In this document: one piece after another, positions 1-11,642 of the stretch | Layout of the letters: the number at the start of each line of letters is the position of its first letter | Position numbering within the stretch: the stretch's first letter is position 1 | From: Cercospora beticola | Lineage: Eukaryota > Ascomycota > Dothideomycetes > Mycosphaerellales > Mycosphaerellaceae | Assembly: GCF_033473495.1 (NCBI RefSeq) | Contig: NC_088938.1 | Coordinates: forward strand, 1,550,001 to 1,614,000 | Direction of reading: 5' to 3' | DNA length: 64,000 bases | The notes under the pieces: model-generated | Told to the model about the DNA's origin: nothing | Seen by the model: only the letters and a program-made list of their open reading frames with translations | The model's database searches: none | Position numbers and translations under genes: made by a program

Positions 1-828
1 GGCAAGCCTTTCATGATACTGCGCTGGAAATGTAGTCTCCGAAAAAATTGAATTACGCATATCGATGCGATGGCCGCTGTGGCATACCAGACGCCTCTGG
101 AGGCCAGCAGCTCGAACATGTTGGGTACAGCCACCGGTGTGGCGGGGCCCGGAGAGTTCCAGCGGAATATGCTATGCGATAGAGAGTATATGGAGCAGAA
201 AGAAGACGAACGAAGTCCAGGTATGAAACAATACCCTATCTCATCACCGTGTTGGATTGTGAGAGTTCAGCCGCGCAGAATCGACGACGTTACGAGCTAT
301 ACGAGCGACGGGGGTCAAATACCAAGCGAGGCATCGCCGTGATGGTGTTGGTATCAAACGCTTCCCACATTAAGCCCCATATGAGCTGAGAGAGGCGAAT
401 TGTCTTCTTCGAGCTTGCTGGAATATGCTCAGAAGTATCGAGGAAGGTGTACTTGGTCTTGCTTCCATCTGTGAAACGCACGTGGAAGAACCGGACCGCG
501 ACGGACCGATTCGAAAAGTGTAACTTCGAAGCCCTCAAACTCTCTCAAGACTTCACATCAACATGATGGTGGGAGCATAATCATTGTTCTCCATAAGAAC
601 TAACATTGCACCATTGCAAGGTGCACAATTCGATGTTTGGAAGCTCTGCAACTGACAGTATATCCACGTCAACAAGCTCCATGCACTCCATCGCACATCA
701 CGACTCCAATGAGTCTTGACGTCAGTAAGTGTAAGTGGCCATTTGGTGGTTTACATACGCCTGTATCGAGATGGCAAGTACGTCCCAAAGATCAGACGCT
801 TTCGTGATAGAAAATCAAAATCGCAATC
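1..828. other. Intergenic, left edge
   Basis: No gene can be supported here. An 82-codon open stretch on the minus strand (538-290) has protein-like composition but no ATG and no recognisable family. The last 150 bases are presumably the promoter and leader of the SDR gene that starts at 829. Confidence 0.5.
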
Positions 829-1812
829 ATGTCACCACTCAGCAGCAACACATTCGAACCAAACAACGGCATCCCAGATCTCTCTGGCAAAGTCTACGTC
901 GTCACCGGCGGAAGTGCAGGAATCGGCTTCGGCATCTGCGCTCATATCCTTCAACATAATCCCGCAGCTTTGTATATTCTTTCCAAAAAGGAAGAGCACT
1001 TGGAAGAAGCTCAAGAAGCTCTCAAGAAATATGGAGATGTCACCAAAGTCCACGCCGTGCAATGCGATCTTGAAGATCTCCAACAGACAAATGAAGTCGC
1101 AAACCGACTCCGCGAAGAACTCACAAGACTCGACGCACTGGTACTAAACGCAGGCCTAGGCGTCGGAAAATACGCCGAATCCAAAAACGGCCTGGACACA
1201 CACATGCAAGTAAACGTCTTCGCCCAACACCACATCACCATGATCCTCCTCCCCCTCCTCCTCCAAACCCCAGACTCACGCCTAGTCCTCCAATCCTCCG
1301 ACCTCCACCGCGGCGCAACCTCAGACACAAAATTTGAAAGTCTCACCGAAATCAACCAAGACATCGGTCCCATGCGCCTCTACAACCGCACAAAACTAGC
1401 CCAAATCCTGCTCGTCCGCGCAATGGTTCGTCGCAAAGAACGAGGCGCAGGCGAGCTGGGCTTAAAACCCGGATCAGCGCCATGGATCAACGCCACACAC
1501 CCGGGAGCCGTGAAAACTGATCAGCAAGACCAAGCCGTAGAAGCATACGGGACTCTCGGGAAAATTGGAGTTAAAGCCGTGCGGCCATTCATGAAAGAGC
1601 CCGTGGACGAGGGTTGTAGGTCCGCGCTTTTTGCGGCTACGAGTGGAGATATTAGCAAAGAGGGGATTGACGGGAAATATATTGTTCCAGATCGTAAGGT
1701 TACAGCTGTTTCTTCGCAGGCGGAGAATGAGGAGCTGGGGGAGAATTTGTGGCGTTTGACTGCGGAGGTTTTGCAGCAGAAGCTCGGTAGTCTGCCGTAT
1801 AGTATGTTGTAG
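829..1812 (+). CDS. Short-chain dehydrogenase/reductase (SDR)
   Basis: Single-exon gene for a 327-residue NAD(P)-dependent oxidoreductase of the classical SDR family. The Rossmann nucleotide-binding motif TGGSAGIG is near residues 26-33, the NAG motif (LNAGLG) near 107 and the active-site YNRTK (YxxxK) near 185. A Ser in the preceding strand (LQSSDLHR) completes the Ser-Tyr-Lys set. The length and the region after the active site (NATHPGAVKTDQ) resemble the fungal retinol-dehydrogenase/WW-oxidoreductase-like SDR branch, whose members act on lipophilic ketones or alcohols. The substrate cannot be read from sequence. No secretion signal is visible. The start is the first ATG of the frame with a good upstream A-rich context. 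It has no obvious partner gene: the neighbouring VIB-1 gene points towards it from the other strand. Confidence 0.88.
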   Translation: MSPLSSNTFEPNNGIPDLSGKVYVVTGGSAGIGFGICAHILQHNPAALYILSKKEEHLEEAQEALKKYGDVTKVHAVQCDLEDLQQTNEVANRLREELTRLDALVLNAGLGVGKYAESKNGLDTHMQVNVFAQHHITMILLPLLLQTPDSRLVLQSSDLHRGATSDTKFESLTEINQDIGPMRLYNRTKLAQILLVRAMVRRKERGAGELGLKPGSAPWINATHPGAVKTDQQDQAVEAYGTLGKIGVKAVRPFMKEPVDEGCRSALFAATSGDISKEGIDGKYIVPDRKVTAVSSQAENEELGENLWRLTAEVLQQKLGSLPYSML

Positions 1813-2984
1813 TGTATGTACTGGGCTGGGGTGATGTGGGAGGAAGAACAGCATTCAGGTGCCGGTTTCCCGTGTAGCGGGAGGTAGTATGCAAATCGAT
1901 AGCTCATAAATTGGGAAGAGTAGCAGTCCCCGCTTTCGATGCAGCATGTAACATCAGCAGCATACCTACGTAGAAATACCATCAGCGGCGGAAGCCAAGC
2001 TTGTGGAAATCGACCGTCTGGACCCTCTGAGCATCATGTGGGTGATGTGCATCTGATCAAAAGTGGAGTTGTCAGCGGGATCAGATAGTGAGATCAAAAA
2101 GTGGAGAAAGCTGTTTCCGTTGAGGTCTGAAGTTGAGGTAAGGGGCCTCCTGCATTTCAGTCAAGCACGCAAAAACGCTAGGGGCTGAAGAGAGAGAGCT
2201 AACTAATTCATCCAGCCGCCCCCAGTATACAATCAGGCCACCCTCTCGTCACGAATCTCGTTCAACATTAGCCGGTAATTCAGAGCCGCCACCAAGCAGG
2301 CAGCTCGTTGTTCCATCTGTTCCGCTGTGCTTGACTCGCATTTCATCTGATTCATCTCGCATCACTTCTTGCGCAATAATCTCTCACTAGCTCCTCTCTC
2401 TCGGTCTCGTTATCATTCTGTCATGCAATCCAGAACCATGCTCCATGCTCTATCCCTCAATAACACCCTGTTGTCTGTTGCTGTTGCTGTCGATATCCAT
2501 CTCGAACCTCGTTACATCGTAGGAAAAGAAAAAAGAAAACCAAGTAGCCACATTATGTTCTGTGGCCATCATTTTGCGTCCTGTTCAACCATGCTTGCCG
2601 TATACGCCGTAGGACTCCTGTGCGAGCTTGCTTGGGCCCTTGAACCTCCTCTTGAAAACAACCCGTCGCTGAAACGCTCGACGCAATTTCTGAATAGTGA
2701 TCGTGTTATCTCAGTCTCATGTCCCTGTCATTAAAAGATGCTTGAGGCTCCTCGCCAACAAGGGGTATTGTGAAGAAGTGAACTCAAGTCGCGCAAAAGA
2801 AGCAACAACGGGCACGGTGTCGCTGTGTTGAGCGACACATACCAAGTGCGTCCAGCGCCAGCACTATTTGACACAATTGGTGGGTTTGTGACGAACGCAG
2901 CACATGCGAACATAAGAAAAGAAGTGTCTTGCGTGGTCCGAAGCAGATGCACCAGAAGATAGTGCCAGTCATGTGATGCTTCCC
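1813..2984. other. Intergenic between convergent genes
   Basis: About 1.2 kb between the 3' ends of the SDR and the NDT80-type gene. It holds a pyrimidine-rich stretch near 2385-2420 and a 121-codon open frame (2369-2734, plus strand) without family features, which I regard as chance. It probably contains the two 3' UTRs. Confidence 0.5.
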
Positions 2985-5590
2985 TCAGGAGTATGCGGCG
3001 GCGAGCTGATCCGAGTAGTATCCACGACTTGACTCGACGCCCTGGAATCTTCCGATGCCGCCGACAGGCTGTGCCCAAGATGCTCCAGGTAAGGCATCGG
3101 ACGACTCGTATTTGACTGCCCACTGTGAAGGCTCAGTGGAGTACCGGGCAGCGCTCTCAATCTTGGGCAGAGGAAGGCCTGGTTGTACGCCTTCGTATAG
3201 TGGACCCGGGTAGTAGCGGTAGCCTTCGTGGGTCTGAATGTCATTTCTCTCTGCGTCGGACATGACAGAATCGGCTTGATATTCGTTGTCAGCACCGCCA
3301 TCGATGCTCGAGGCGCTGCTGGAATGTTCCGGCGACGCCTGATAACCATAAGCATACGAGCGGTAATTTGAGCCACTCAGGCCGCCGGCGTATGAAGTTG
3401 TCGACTGGCGGAATGCTCCTGTTGTCAGATTTCCAAAGGTAGAGGTACCTCCTGCACCATGCCCACTGCCGCCACTTGTGCTGCCACTGCGGCCATTTTG
3501 ATGATGGCCTTCGTTTTGGTAGTGGCTAGGGCTGCGACCGCGAACTACGATCTTCTCACTGACGCGATGCGCAACCTTCACCCAGGTCGGATCGCTGGCT
3601 CCATCTGGCCGAACATCGGCGAAGAGCTCGACAATGAGATGGAAATACTGTTGTGATGCGCGGCGTTTCCCATTGTTTGCGGTGGCCTGCTTGAATTGAA
3701 CTCGCTCGAATGTGTGCGTGATGTTCTGGCCTGGAAGTGGCAGATGTGTTGATCCGCCTGCGTAGCCGTACGACGTGGCGGTCAAGCTTGACGCTTGCGC
3801 GGGAGCCGATGCAGTGTCGGCTCCAGTACTTTGCAATGGCAAGAATGGACCAGTCACTTGACCCGTGGTATGGTAAGTGGACATACCATACACACCATGT
3901 GCCGTCACGCTATGGTCGTTCCGGTTCGCCGATGGGTGCGGAAGAACCTTGGTGACGTCGATCTTGTTCTTTGGCCCATTGTCGCGCTTCGGGGTGTGCT
4001 GAACTAACTCGATGGCCTTACCCCCGGAGCCATCTACGGCGGCAGACAGTCGCATACCCATGGCCTGGATGGCCTCGGTGTGCTTGTTATTCGTTCGTTT
4101 GAGGTGCATGCGGCCATTGTTGATGTTCGGGTGCAACTCGAAGCTACATTGTACGGAGAAGTAGTTCCGTCTGTAGCACGTCCACTTTGAGTCGACGTTG
4201 GAAAGGAAGAAGCCCTTTTCGACTTTGGCGTGGACCTCGGGTGTGACTGACTGGCCTTCGCAGGTCATCTCGGCATGTATCTCGAGCGTCGGCCACGGGA
4301 AGTTGCCGCACTCATGCTGTTGGCCGCCGTACGTCGGTGATGAGGCCATCGTACCAGGAGCATAGGCGGTGTTGGACAGTGACAGGCTGTTGAGTCCAAG
4401 ACCGCTCCTGGGGGTGTCTGCGAAGGATGGGTAAGCAGGCGTGGAGCCGGGCGAGAGCTGCGATCGAGCTAGGTAAGGAGTCGAATGGGGGTAAGCGTCG
4501 CGGTCGGCTGCTGAGCTGGAGAAGGACGATCGGATCGGGTTGGCAGGCGGCGGCATACCAGTGCCAATACTGTCGAGACTGTCAACACCCGTGAGCTGTG
4601 GGCCGCGAGGGCACCGCGGGCGCGGACGCTGTGCACTCACTTTGGCAGTTCCCGCTTGCTGGCATACGAGGGGTGTTGCGCGAACGCCTGGGGATGTTGC
4701 ACAGGGCCGGCGAAGGTGGGAATGCTGGTGGTGCAGTGAGGGTAGTTGGTGTAAGCGAGCGACGACGAGGCGGCGCTGGAGGGCGAGCTGATGGAGCTCG
4801 AGTCCGTGAAGGCGTTGGACGTCTGATAGCTGCAGATAAGCTTCGCGTTAGCCCGCGACGTCTCAGGACGGCGCACACACGCAGCAGCAGTGGGAGAGGG
4901 AGGGCAGAGCAGGGTGGGCAGGCAGGAGCTGAGGGGGCGCAGAGGGTGTGTAACGTGTCGCAGGTGACAGTCGGTGCCGGCGCGCACTCTGCAGCGGTGC
5001 AGCGCCTAGCCTCGCGTGACATCACCCGCCGTGTGATGGGAGGCGCAGGACGAGGCAGCCAGAGGCAGCGCAGAGGCAGAGGCAGCAGAGCACACCGGTT
5101 AATGCGCTGGACGCCCGCCCTGCCGGGTCGTCGTGCGACGCCGCTGCTGGTTGGCCGGCGCTGCAGCTGCTGGGAGACACATGTGTGTGTACCAAACCAG
5201 AGGTGCCGCGATGGGCGACATTCCCGGGGAGCGTCCAGCGCAAATCCGCATCGACTGATGATGCACCCAGGTTGCGTGGGCGAAGCGTGCCGGGATGCTC
5301 GCCTCATCCAGCGCCAATAATAGGAGAGCACGCTGCACTTACCTGCTGCTGCTCTCTGGCGCCACGCCGCGAGCCGGGTCGAAGCGAGCTCCAGCGCCGC
5401 CATTTGCGCCGGGGAATGCGAACGGGGCGGGCGTCTGGATGGAAGCGGAGCCGTGGCGGCGCAGGTGGTCGACAGCGCCGCTCGTCGTGTACGTGGAGTG
5501 TGCGTGGCCGGCGTATTGGTCGCTGTAGTCGTGTTCCGAAAGATGAGAATGATGATCGATCGGAACGGGAGGAATGTACTGCTGGAGCAT
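2985..5590 (-). CDS. vib-1: NDT80/PhoG-type transcription factor, VIB-1/XprG-like
   Basis: Predicted exons are 5590-5343, 4829-4641 and 4578-2985, giving 676 residues. The junctions are in frame: exon 1 ends in AG before GTAAGT and joins CTAT to read ...SSSYQTSN; the 62-nt second intron starts GTGAGT and ends GACAG. An NDT80/PhoG-like DNA-binding domain spans roughly residues 237-505, from GNFPWPTLEIHAEM through the Cys/Arg-rich core (WTCYRRNYFSVQCSF, HLKRTNNKH) to EKIVVRGRSPSHY. The N-terminus is rich in Ser/Tyr/Pro and the C-terminus ends SRGYYSDQLAAAY. In Neurospora and Aspergillus, VIB-1/XprG controls heterokaryon-incompatibility death, extracellular protease production and the starvation response. 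The first intron is long for this genome (513 nt). An acceptor-like GACGCAG lies just upstream of the chosen ATG, so one more 5' exon is possible. The gene sits below a 6 kb non-coding stretch. Confidence 0.88.
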
Positions 5591-8500
5591 GGGTCCTGCG
5601 TCGACACGTTAGCATGGCGTCTCCCGTTGCAGCGCCGCCACGGCCGACTCCTGCAGAGCGATAACAGCACTGCAGATATTGGATGCAGCGCTGCCGACCG
5701 TTGAGTGCGCCTCCGCACGTGAGATCGTTGCGCCGCCCAGCGTTGCACAACGCTGCTGCTGATGCCAGCTGTTTGCGTTCACACAGATGTTCTTCGACGC
5801 CGAACAAACGCCTGGGGCAGTTCGACGTCGTTGCACATCAGACGTAACGCAAACTGGGCTTGTGAGATGCCTGGTCGCTTTCTGCCAATCTGTGATGCAT
5901 CGGCCCTGTGTGGACGAATGGCAATGGGGGTGGTGGGCTCGAGAATGTACGCTGCATGTGCTAGGATCCGCACCTTAGCTTACCTTGCTCCATCTTCATC
6001 ACAGAGGTCATTGAGATGACCGAGTGTCGTTCTTCAGTGCCTGCGAATTTCGCCCTTGGATGGTCTACTCGTCGCGCTTGGCGCAGACCAGAACCAACGA
6101 CGCTCTGCGTCGCAAGTCAATTTGTGATAGATGTCAAGACACCTAGACCGTTGCCCGCGTGCCGATGGAACGGAGCTGGCCAAAGCTTTCGAGGCAATGG
6201 GATCCGCTCTTCGGGCCGGCTGCAGCGTTTGAGCGCGATGACGAAACAATCGCTAACGCACGAATGAGGTGCGATATAGAGCAGGAACCGGTTGAGACTC
6301 TGCAGCGGCGCTCAGCGCAGGCTTGCGGGAAGCTGTACTCAAACTCGGTTTGAGTTCAGAACGGCGATGCCTAGGAGGTGTTTCTTTCGACGTCGGCTGA
6401 TCTGTCTTTCCAACCTAGCAATTCGTTAGCAAGCTTTGCACTGTGCACGACGCTTGCGATAGTTTCAGGAGCGCAGGGTTCTCGTAGCGGTTTGCATCGT
6501 CGAAGCAGAGCAGCGCCAGGAGTATCAAAGTCCCCATATTGCGACATGCCGCAACGGGTAAGTGCTTGGACACGGCACACGCAATGCCTCGAAATTCGAT
6601 CATGTTCTGTGCCAGGAACCTGCCCGTCGCTGTTGTGCCAGAAGGCATCGCAACGCCCTCTGCCGCTGAGGAGCATTTTGCTGGCGCAGAGAGTGTGTAC
6701 TGTACTTACTGCAAAGCTTTATGTCAGCTGCCTCGCCGTCTGAGACAGCGTCCGACAAGAGACCAAGTCCTTCCTGGAGCTTTGTTCTGGCTGTCGTCGC
6801 ACCGTGGTGCAAGACCTAGATTGGTGCTGATGGTTCCCCTTATGGCCCAATGGTGTGCGGCAGATGGCCAGGCTGTTGAACAGTGGGTCGTCGAACGAGT
6901 GCGAATGTGCCTGATGCCGATATATGTCGATGGTGGAAGGTGTCTGATGAGTCTGCAGGGTGGTGCGGTGGTTGTCAGAGAGATCTGAGTCCGGGCGTGT
7001 TCGTGTCACCCCAGTAGTATTACTCTGTGGCGGACAGCGGGTGAGGCTGTGGACAAAGAAGAAGTATTAGAGTGGCAGTGAGCCGGTAGCAAAGTTAAAG
7101 AGGCACAGGATCTCTGCGCCGGGTTTTGATATGACCCAGCAAGACAAGATGTTGTTTGGGAGGAAGCAGCAAGATCCGCGTCTACTTGCTAAGGATCGCC
7201 GGCCGTGGTGTCCTACTTCTAACAGGCGTCATGACCGACCTTGGCCGGCAGCAGAGACTGACTACCAAGTCTGGCTATCGTTACCAACTCGCTGGGTCGA
7301 GGTCAGCCTCAGAGTATTCATCGTATTGAGTAGCGCTCAGGCCACATTGCCGCCTCGCAGGTCGCAGTGGACAGCTGCATGGCTAGTCTGCTGTTCGAAT
7401 GCGCCCTATTTCGATCCCCGAAGCCAGGAGGTGATGAGCCTGGCCCGTACGTGTGAATACAGCCCAGTCGTTGCGCTTCTCCTTGCACACTGCCACATCG
7501 CAATGCTGAGCGTACGTAGGCTCCACGAGGACAGCCGCGCACGAATGTTTGGCGCCAGCTCCCGCTTTGACTCAACACAGCAAACCAACGTCTGTACTGA
7601 TTGCAAGATGCATCGCTCCGCTTAGGCCCGCTGTCTGCGCGATCCATCAAAGGAGCCCGCCCTCCACCTCCAGAACCCGGTGTGTATGATCGGCCCATGG
7701 ACCATCTGGAGGATTGGCGCAGCGTTGACAACCACAACCACACGCTGAATGGACCTACCAGAGCAGCTGCCCTGGCAGTCTTCCGATCGGCCCGCGTCCC
7801 GGTGCACCGCATGCGACCTGCTGCTTGCTGCCACCAGACTAGCCGGCAGGTCCCAACAGTCGTCGGTCTGGTCAGCTAATCAGCGCAGAATATACCTGTC
7901 ACAAAGACCACGGCTTCTGGGGCGCCTGCAGCGAGTCACGCGAATCGCTGACAGTTCAGCGTCCGCTCCTCACAGCAAGAACCCCCGTCATGTAATCTGG
8001 CGCTACAAGCCGCCACGCTTGCGCAATAGGTGCAGCGGGCACCGCGCCAGCAGTCCCATCTCAGGTCCAAGCGCTTCGGGGTCGGCGTTCTTTGTTCGAA
8101 ATCATTGGAGCCGTCGTGATCCTGCTGATCCCTGTTTGACTGATGACCGTCGAGCGCGTCGCTGTTCACGCCGACGAGGAGTCCGCGATGTTCCTTCCCG
8201 TTTCAGGCCGGGCCCCCACTCATAGCGGGCTCTTCTGGCTGCAAGTGTATTGCGCAGTCCCGCCCGAGTGTGCCTTGCTTCGATCGTGAATCCATGTCAG
8301 CCATCATGCAGGCAGATGGAGAAGAGGCGAAGTGTGAGGTCGCTTCGCTAACCCAGCCAATCGCCTCCGCCCTAGCGCGTGCACGTGCCGCCAAGGCCTG
8401 CTCGTTGCAACCGCGAGAAACACAACCGCTGGCTGTCTGGCGCGTCCACACATGTTCACATTCCACAGCCAACACGACGATAAAGTTAGCTCGCCAGAGG

Positions 8501-11500
8501 GCCGCTTTAAGCTGTCTCGTCGACAATGCGGTCGAAATGGAAGCTCCGAAGATCATCCACCGAAGCTGAGAGCTGACCCGCGCAAAAACCATTGGATACC
8601 AGTCGACTCCTGCTAGTCCAAAGATATACCAGAACCCTCTACGCGCGTAGCAACCACAAAGGGAAGAGCGACTGCTGTGCCCGATGGGAGTCGATCATGT
8701 GCGGCCAGCGTTGCGCCATGCGTCGCCATCGCCACAATGAAGTAGACATGTCTCATTTGCTGTCTTCTAGAAGACGATTGGGACATTGCGGATGGCTGCA
8801 GTTCTCCGTTGGCAATCTCAGGCACCCTTTCACCGCCACTTGCTCCTCCACAGGACTCGACATCTTCTGATGCCATCGTGCCCGCACGTGACGGAAATGT
8901 GCCTGAGAAGCAAGACTTGCCGAACTTGGACGCCCACGTTGAAGCAAGTCGTCCTTTTTGTCTACCCCTGCCTGGACAAGTTGGTTCCCGACAGCATGCT
9001 GCACGCTGTGTCTGTAGATGCAGCCCGCAGTATGTTGAGCTCGGCAAGGACTCGATGACCCATGTCAGACCTGCAACTGATGCATGCCGCCTAGGAGCAC
9101 TGACGTCTGTGGCCGCTCTTGGTCTAGGTGCTGAAACTTCGCAATGCTGATTAGAGGCATTGCTGTCGTTTCAGCCAGCGGTCGTCATCTGCCACTGCGG
9201 TCTCGCTGGTACTGGCCCCCTGCAGAAAACTACAGCGACCTCGTGCAATTCGAGATACCCGGATGGGCGCAGCTCGGACTTTGCATTGCTTCCCAACGCA
9301 TGCCACTCGCCGCACTCAACCGCTGAACAAACAATACACGCGCTTTTTCTCACGTCAACATGCACTCCCCCACGGACCAAGGATCAATTTGTCAGGAGCT
9401 CACTACTGAGCCAATGCACCATGCTCACATGATACATGAATTGTAGCGACATACAGCAGCGCTCTTCAGCGCGATGATGTTGAATGCGCCTCCGGCCGGA
9501 CATTGAACGCACTGTGGCGCTTGCACAAGCACGTCAATGATGCACGACATGACCAGGAGATCTGCATCGTCAGCGCTTCAAAGTTCAAATTCGCAGCGCA
9601 ATGCACGTGCCGCCTACGTGTTGCTAAGGACTAGTCTCGCAACTGCAGAGAACCCATGGCCCGTGCATTGTCTTAGCAGAGTGGCGATGAACTGGTGGCC
9701 GACCTCAGGCTTAATGTGAGACTACAGGTGTTGACAGTCTCAAGCTCAGGACGGTACAAGGCGTGCGACAAGCTTGCTCAAGTGTTGTATGACCGTCTCT
9801 CCTCTGGACCAATTTCAAATCTCGTGCCCGGCAACCTGGATCTTCGATTGTCACAGCGTCGCAGTCGTGCTCACTCGCGCCCACCCCTCGGCGTAAGCTG
9901 TTCCTTGCAATTCGCATGATACACGGCTGGGCTGAGGGTAGCCTAGGGTGATCATCGTGGCGAACGCCAATAAATGGTCAGCTGGTCAATCGCATCCGCT
10001 CGCCCAACCTCCGTCGGAGATTTGTGAGCCAACCGCGAGACTGGCAAATCACCCTGATCCTGGCGCTCTTGCTGTTCACACTCGAGCATCTCGTTCTGGA
10101 GAGACGGACAATTGAAGATATTGCGCCCTGCTTGTGTGTTCCCTCCACTGCCTGAGAGCGCCGGACAAATGTACAGCCCAGATGCACATAGTGACGGAGT
10201 GCTCATGGTCTCTCACGTAGCTGGACAATTGGACTGTCCATCCGACTGCAGGCTTCGTCCAAAATGACGTTCATTTTGCAACATCATTCGTTGTGCTCCC
10301 TCCCCTCTTCCTGAGAGTGAGCCAGGCTACCAAAATATCGGGAACAAGTTCGTCAGGCCAGCAGTACGGGTCGGGCGAGCATCTCCACAGCCCAGAACAT
10401 GCTACGCGAGTCATTCTAGCACGCAAACACGTCGCACAAGTGAGGAGCAAACAAGTACCACGCGATGAGCCCAGGCACCTCCAGATTCGAAGAGGGTGTA
10501 CTGCGACCAGTCAAGCGTACCTACCAGGAAAGTTGACGTGCCGGTTGCACGCGCCTGCCTAGTCGTTCTTTTCTCCGCCCACGTTGACTTGAAACATGCG
10601 TGCAGAAGAGAACAACCAGCGCCTTGTGAAGCTGAAGTAGCGCGCCACGCTCGTGTTCACACATCTCTACCCATCGACATCAGTACGAGAGCTTGTGTCC
10701 CCTCTCCAAGGACATGGTAGGTACAAGGAGACTTAACAGTCTCTCAAATCTCCGTAGCCTGCTCGCTCTTTCCGATCCTCGAGAGCAGGCCATACCAAAC
10801 ATGAAAAGATCTTCGATCTCAGGAAGCGATCCATCATGACGACGCAGCGAACACAGCATAAGCGGGCAGTGCTAGTCCAATACTTGGGTCATCGCCTGTA
10901 CCCAGCCTTCCTGATCGTTCCATCATCCAACACCCAGAATTCCTTCACGACTCCCAAAGACCAAGCCACTTTCAACCAGTAGCGGAAGTCACCAACGCTA
11001 CCATCTCTGTAACAACTTGTGCTACCCACACGAATCCAGGGCTCCCATCGGGGATTACCTTGCGACAACATGTCCTACAGAGTACGAACTTCGACCATAT
11101 TTGATGCGCCACAATCGCTACGTGCGTACCCACGATCGCTACGTACGTACCCAGAATCGCTACGTGCGTAACATGGACCAGGATCCTTCCGAGTCGACTC
11201 GCGAGAGGAGCTAAGTATGTGTTGGAGCGACCATGACTGACTCGGGACTGAAAGCTGTGCACATAATCTTGCTTCGCGGCGGTTTATGAGTAGACTCGCG
11301 TCATGTGCCATCTCGACCACGAGGAATGGGGACGGCGAGCAGGCTTGAGCAGGAAAGTGAAGGTTCCTTCATCGCCTGCATAGATCACTCTCCGTGCCAA
11401 CAGTCGCTTTCCGTGAGAACATTGCTCTAATCTACGAGTCTAGAACAAACATAACTGCACAGAGGGAGGTCAGACAGGGGAACGTATGCGAGATGGTCAG

Positions 11501-11642
11501 AAGCGATGAACTCTCGCCATCCTTATATGCATTTCTATGCGCTTCACGTGTATGGACATAACAACCCCTTTTGCGCTACCCCCATACCTTCATAACATCT
11601 GCATTAAGCCACCACTCGTCTTCACATCACATCACGTCAGAA
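5591..11642. other. 6 kb gene-free region upstream of the VIB-1-like gene
   Basis: No open frame above about 165 codons and none resembling a family on either strand, although GC content is ordinary, so this is not an AT-rich repeat-mutated block. It lies between the 3' end of the BBC1-like gene and the 5' end of the VIB-1-like gene. Both genes are on the minus strand, so the whole stretch is potential promoter or leader of the regulator. I cannot exclude small upstream exons, uORFs or a non-coding RNA. A 21-bp tandem repeat lies at 11114-11176. Confidence 0.6.
11114..11176. repeat. 21-bp tandem repeat, three copies
   Basis: Three adjacent 21-bp units start at 11114, 11135 and 11156, each opening with ATCGCTACGTRCGTA followed by a more variable six bases. 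Each unit carries the near-palindrome TACGTRCGTA. They lie in the gene-free region, about 470 bases downstream of the BBC1-like stop codon. Confidence 0.85.

Noticed and set aside
290..538. 82-codon minus-strand frame near the left edge
   Set aside because: Protein-like composition but no ATG, no family, and no splice partners found.
2369..2734. 121-codon plus-strand frame
   Set aside because: No family features; sits between convergent genes and is probably UTR sequence.
7318..7812. 164-codon frames on both strands in the 6 kb region
   Set aside because: Low-complexity, Arg/Ser/Cys-biased, overlapping on both strands; chance frames in GC-rich sequence.
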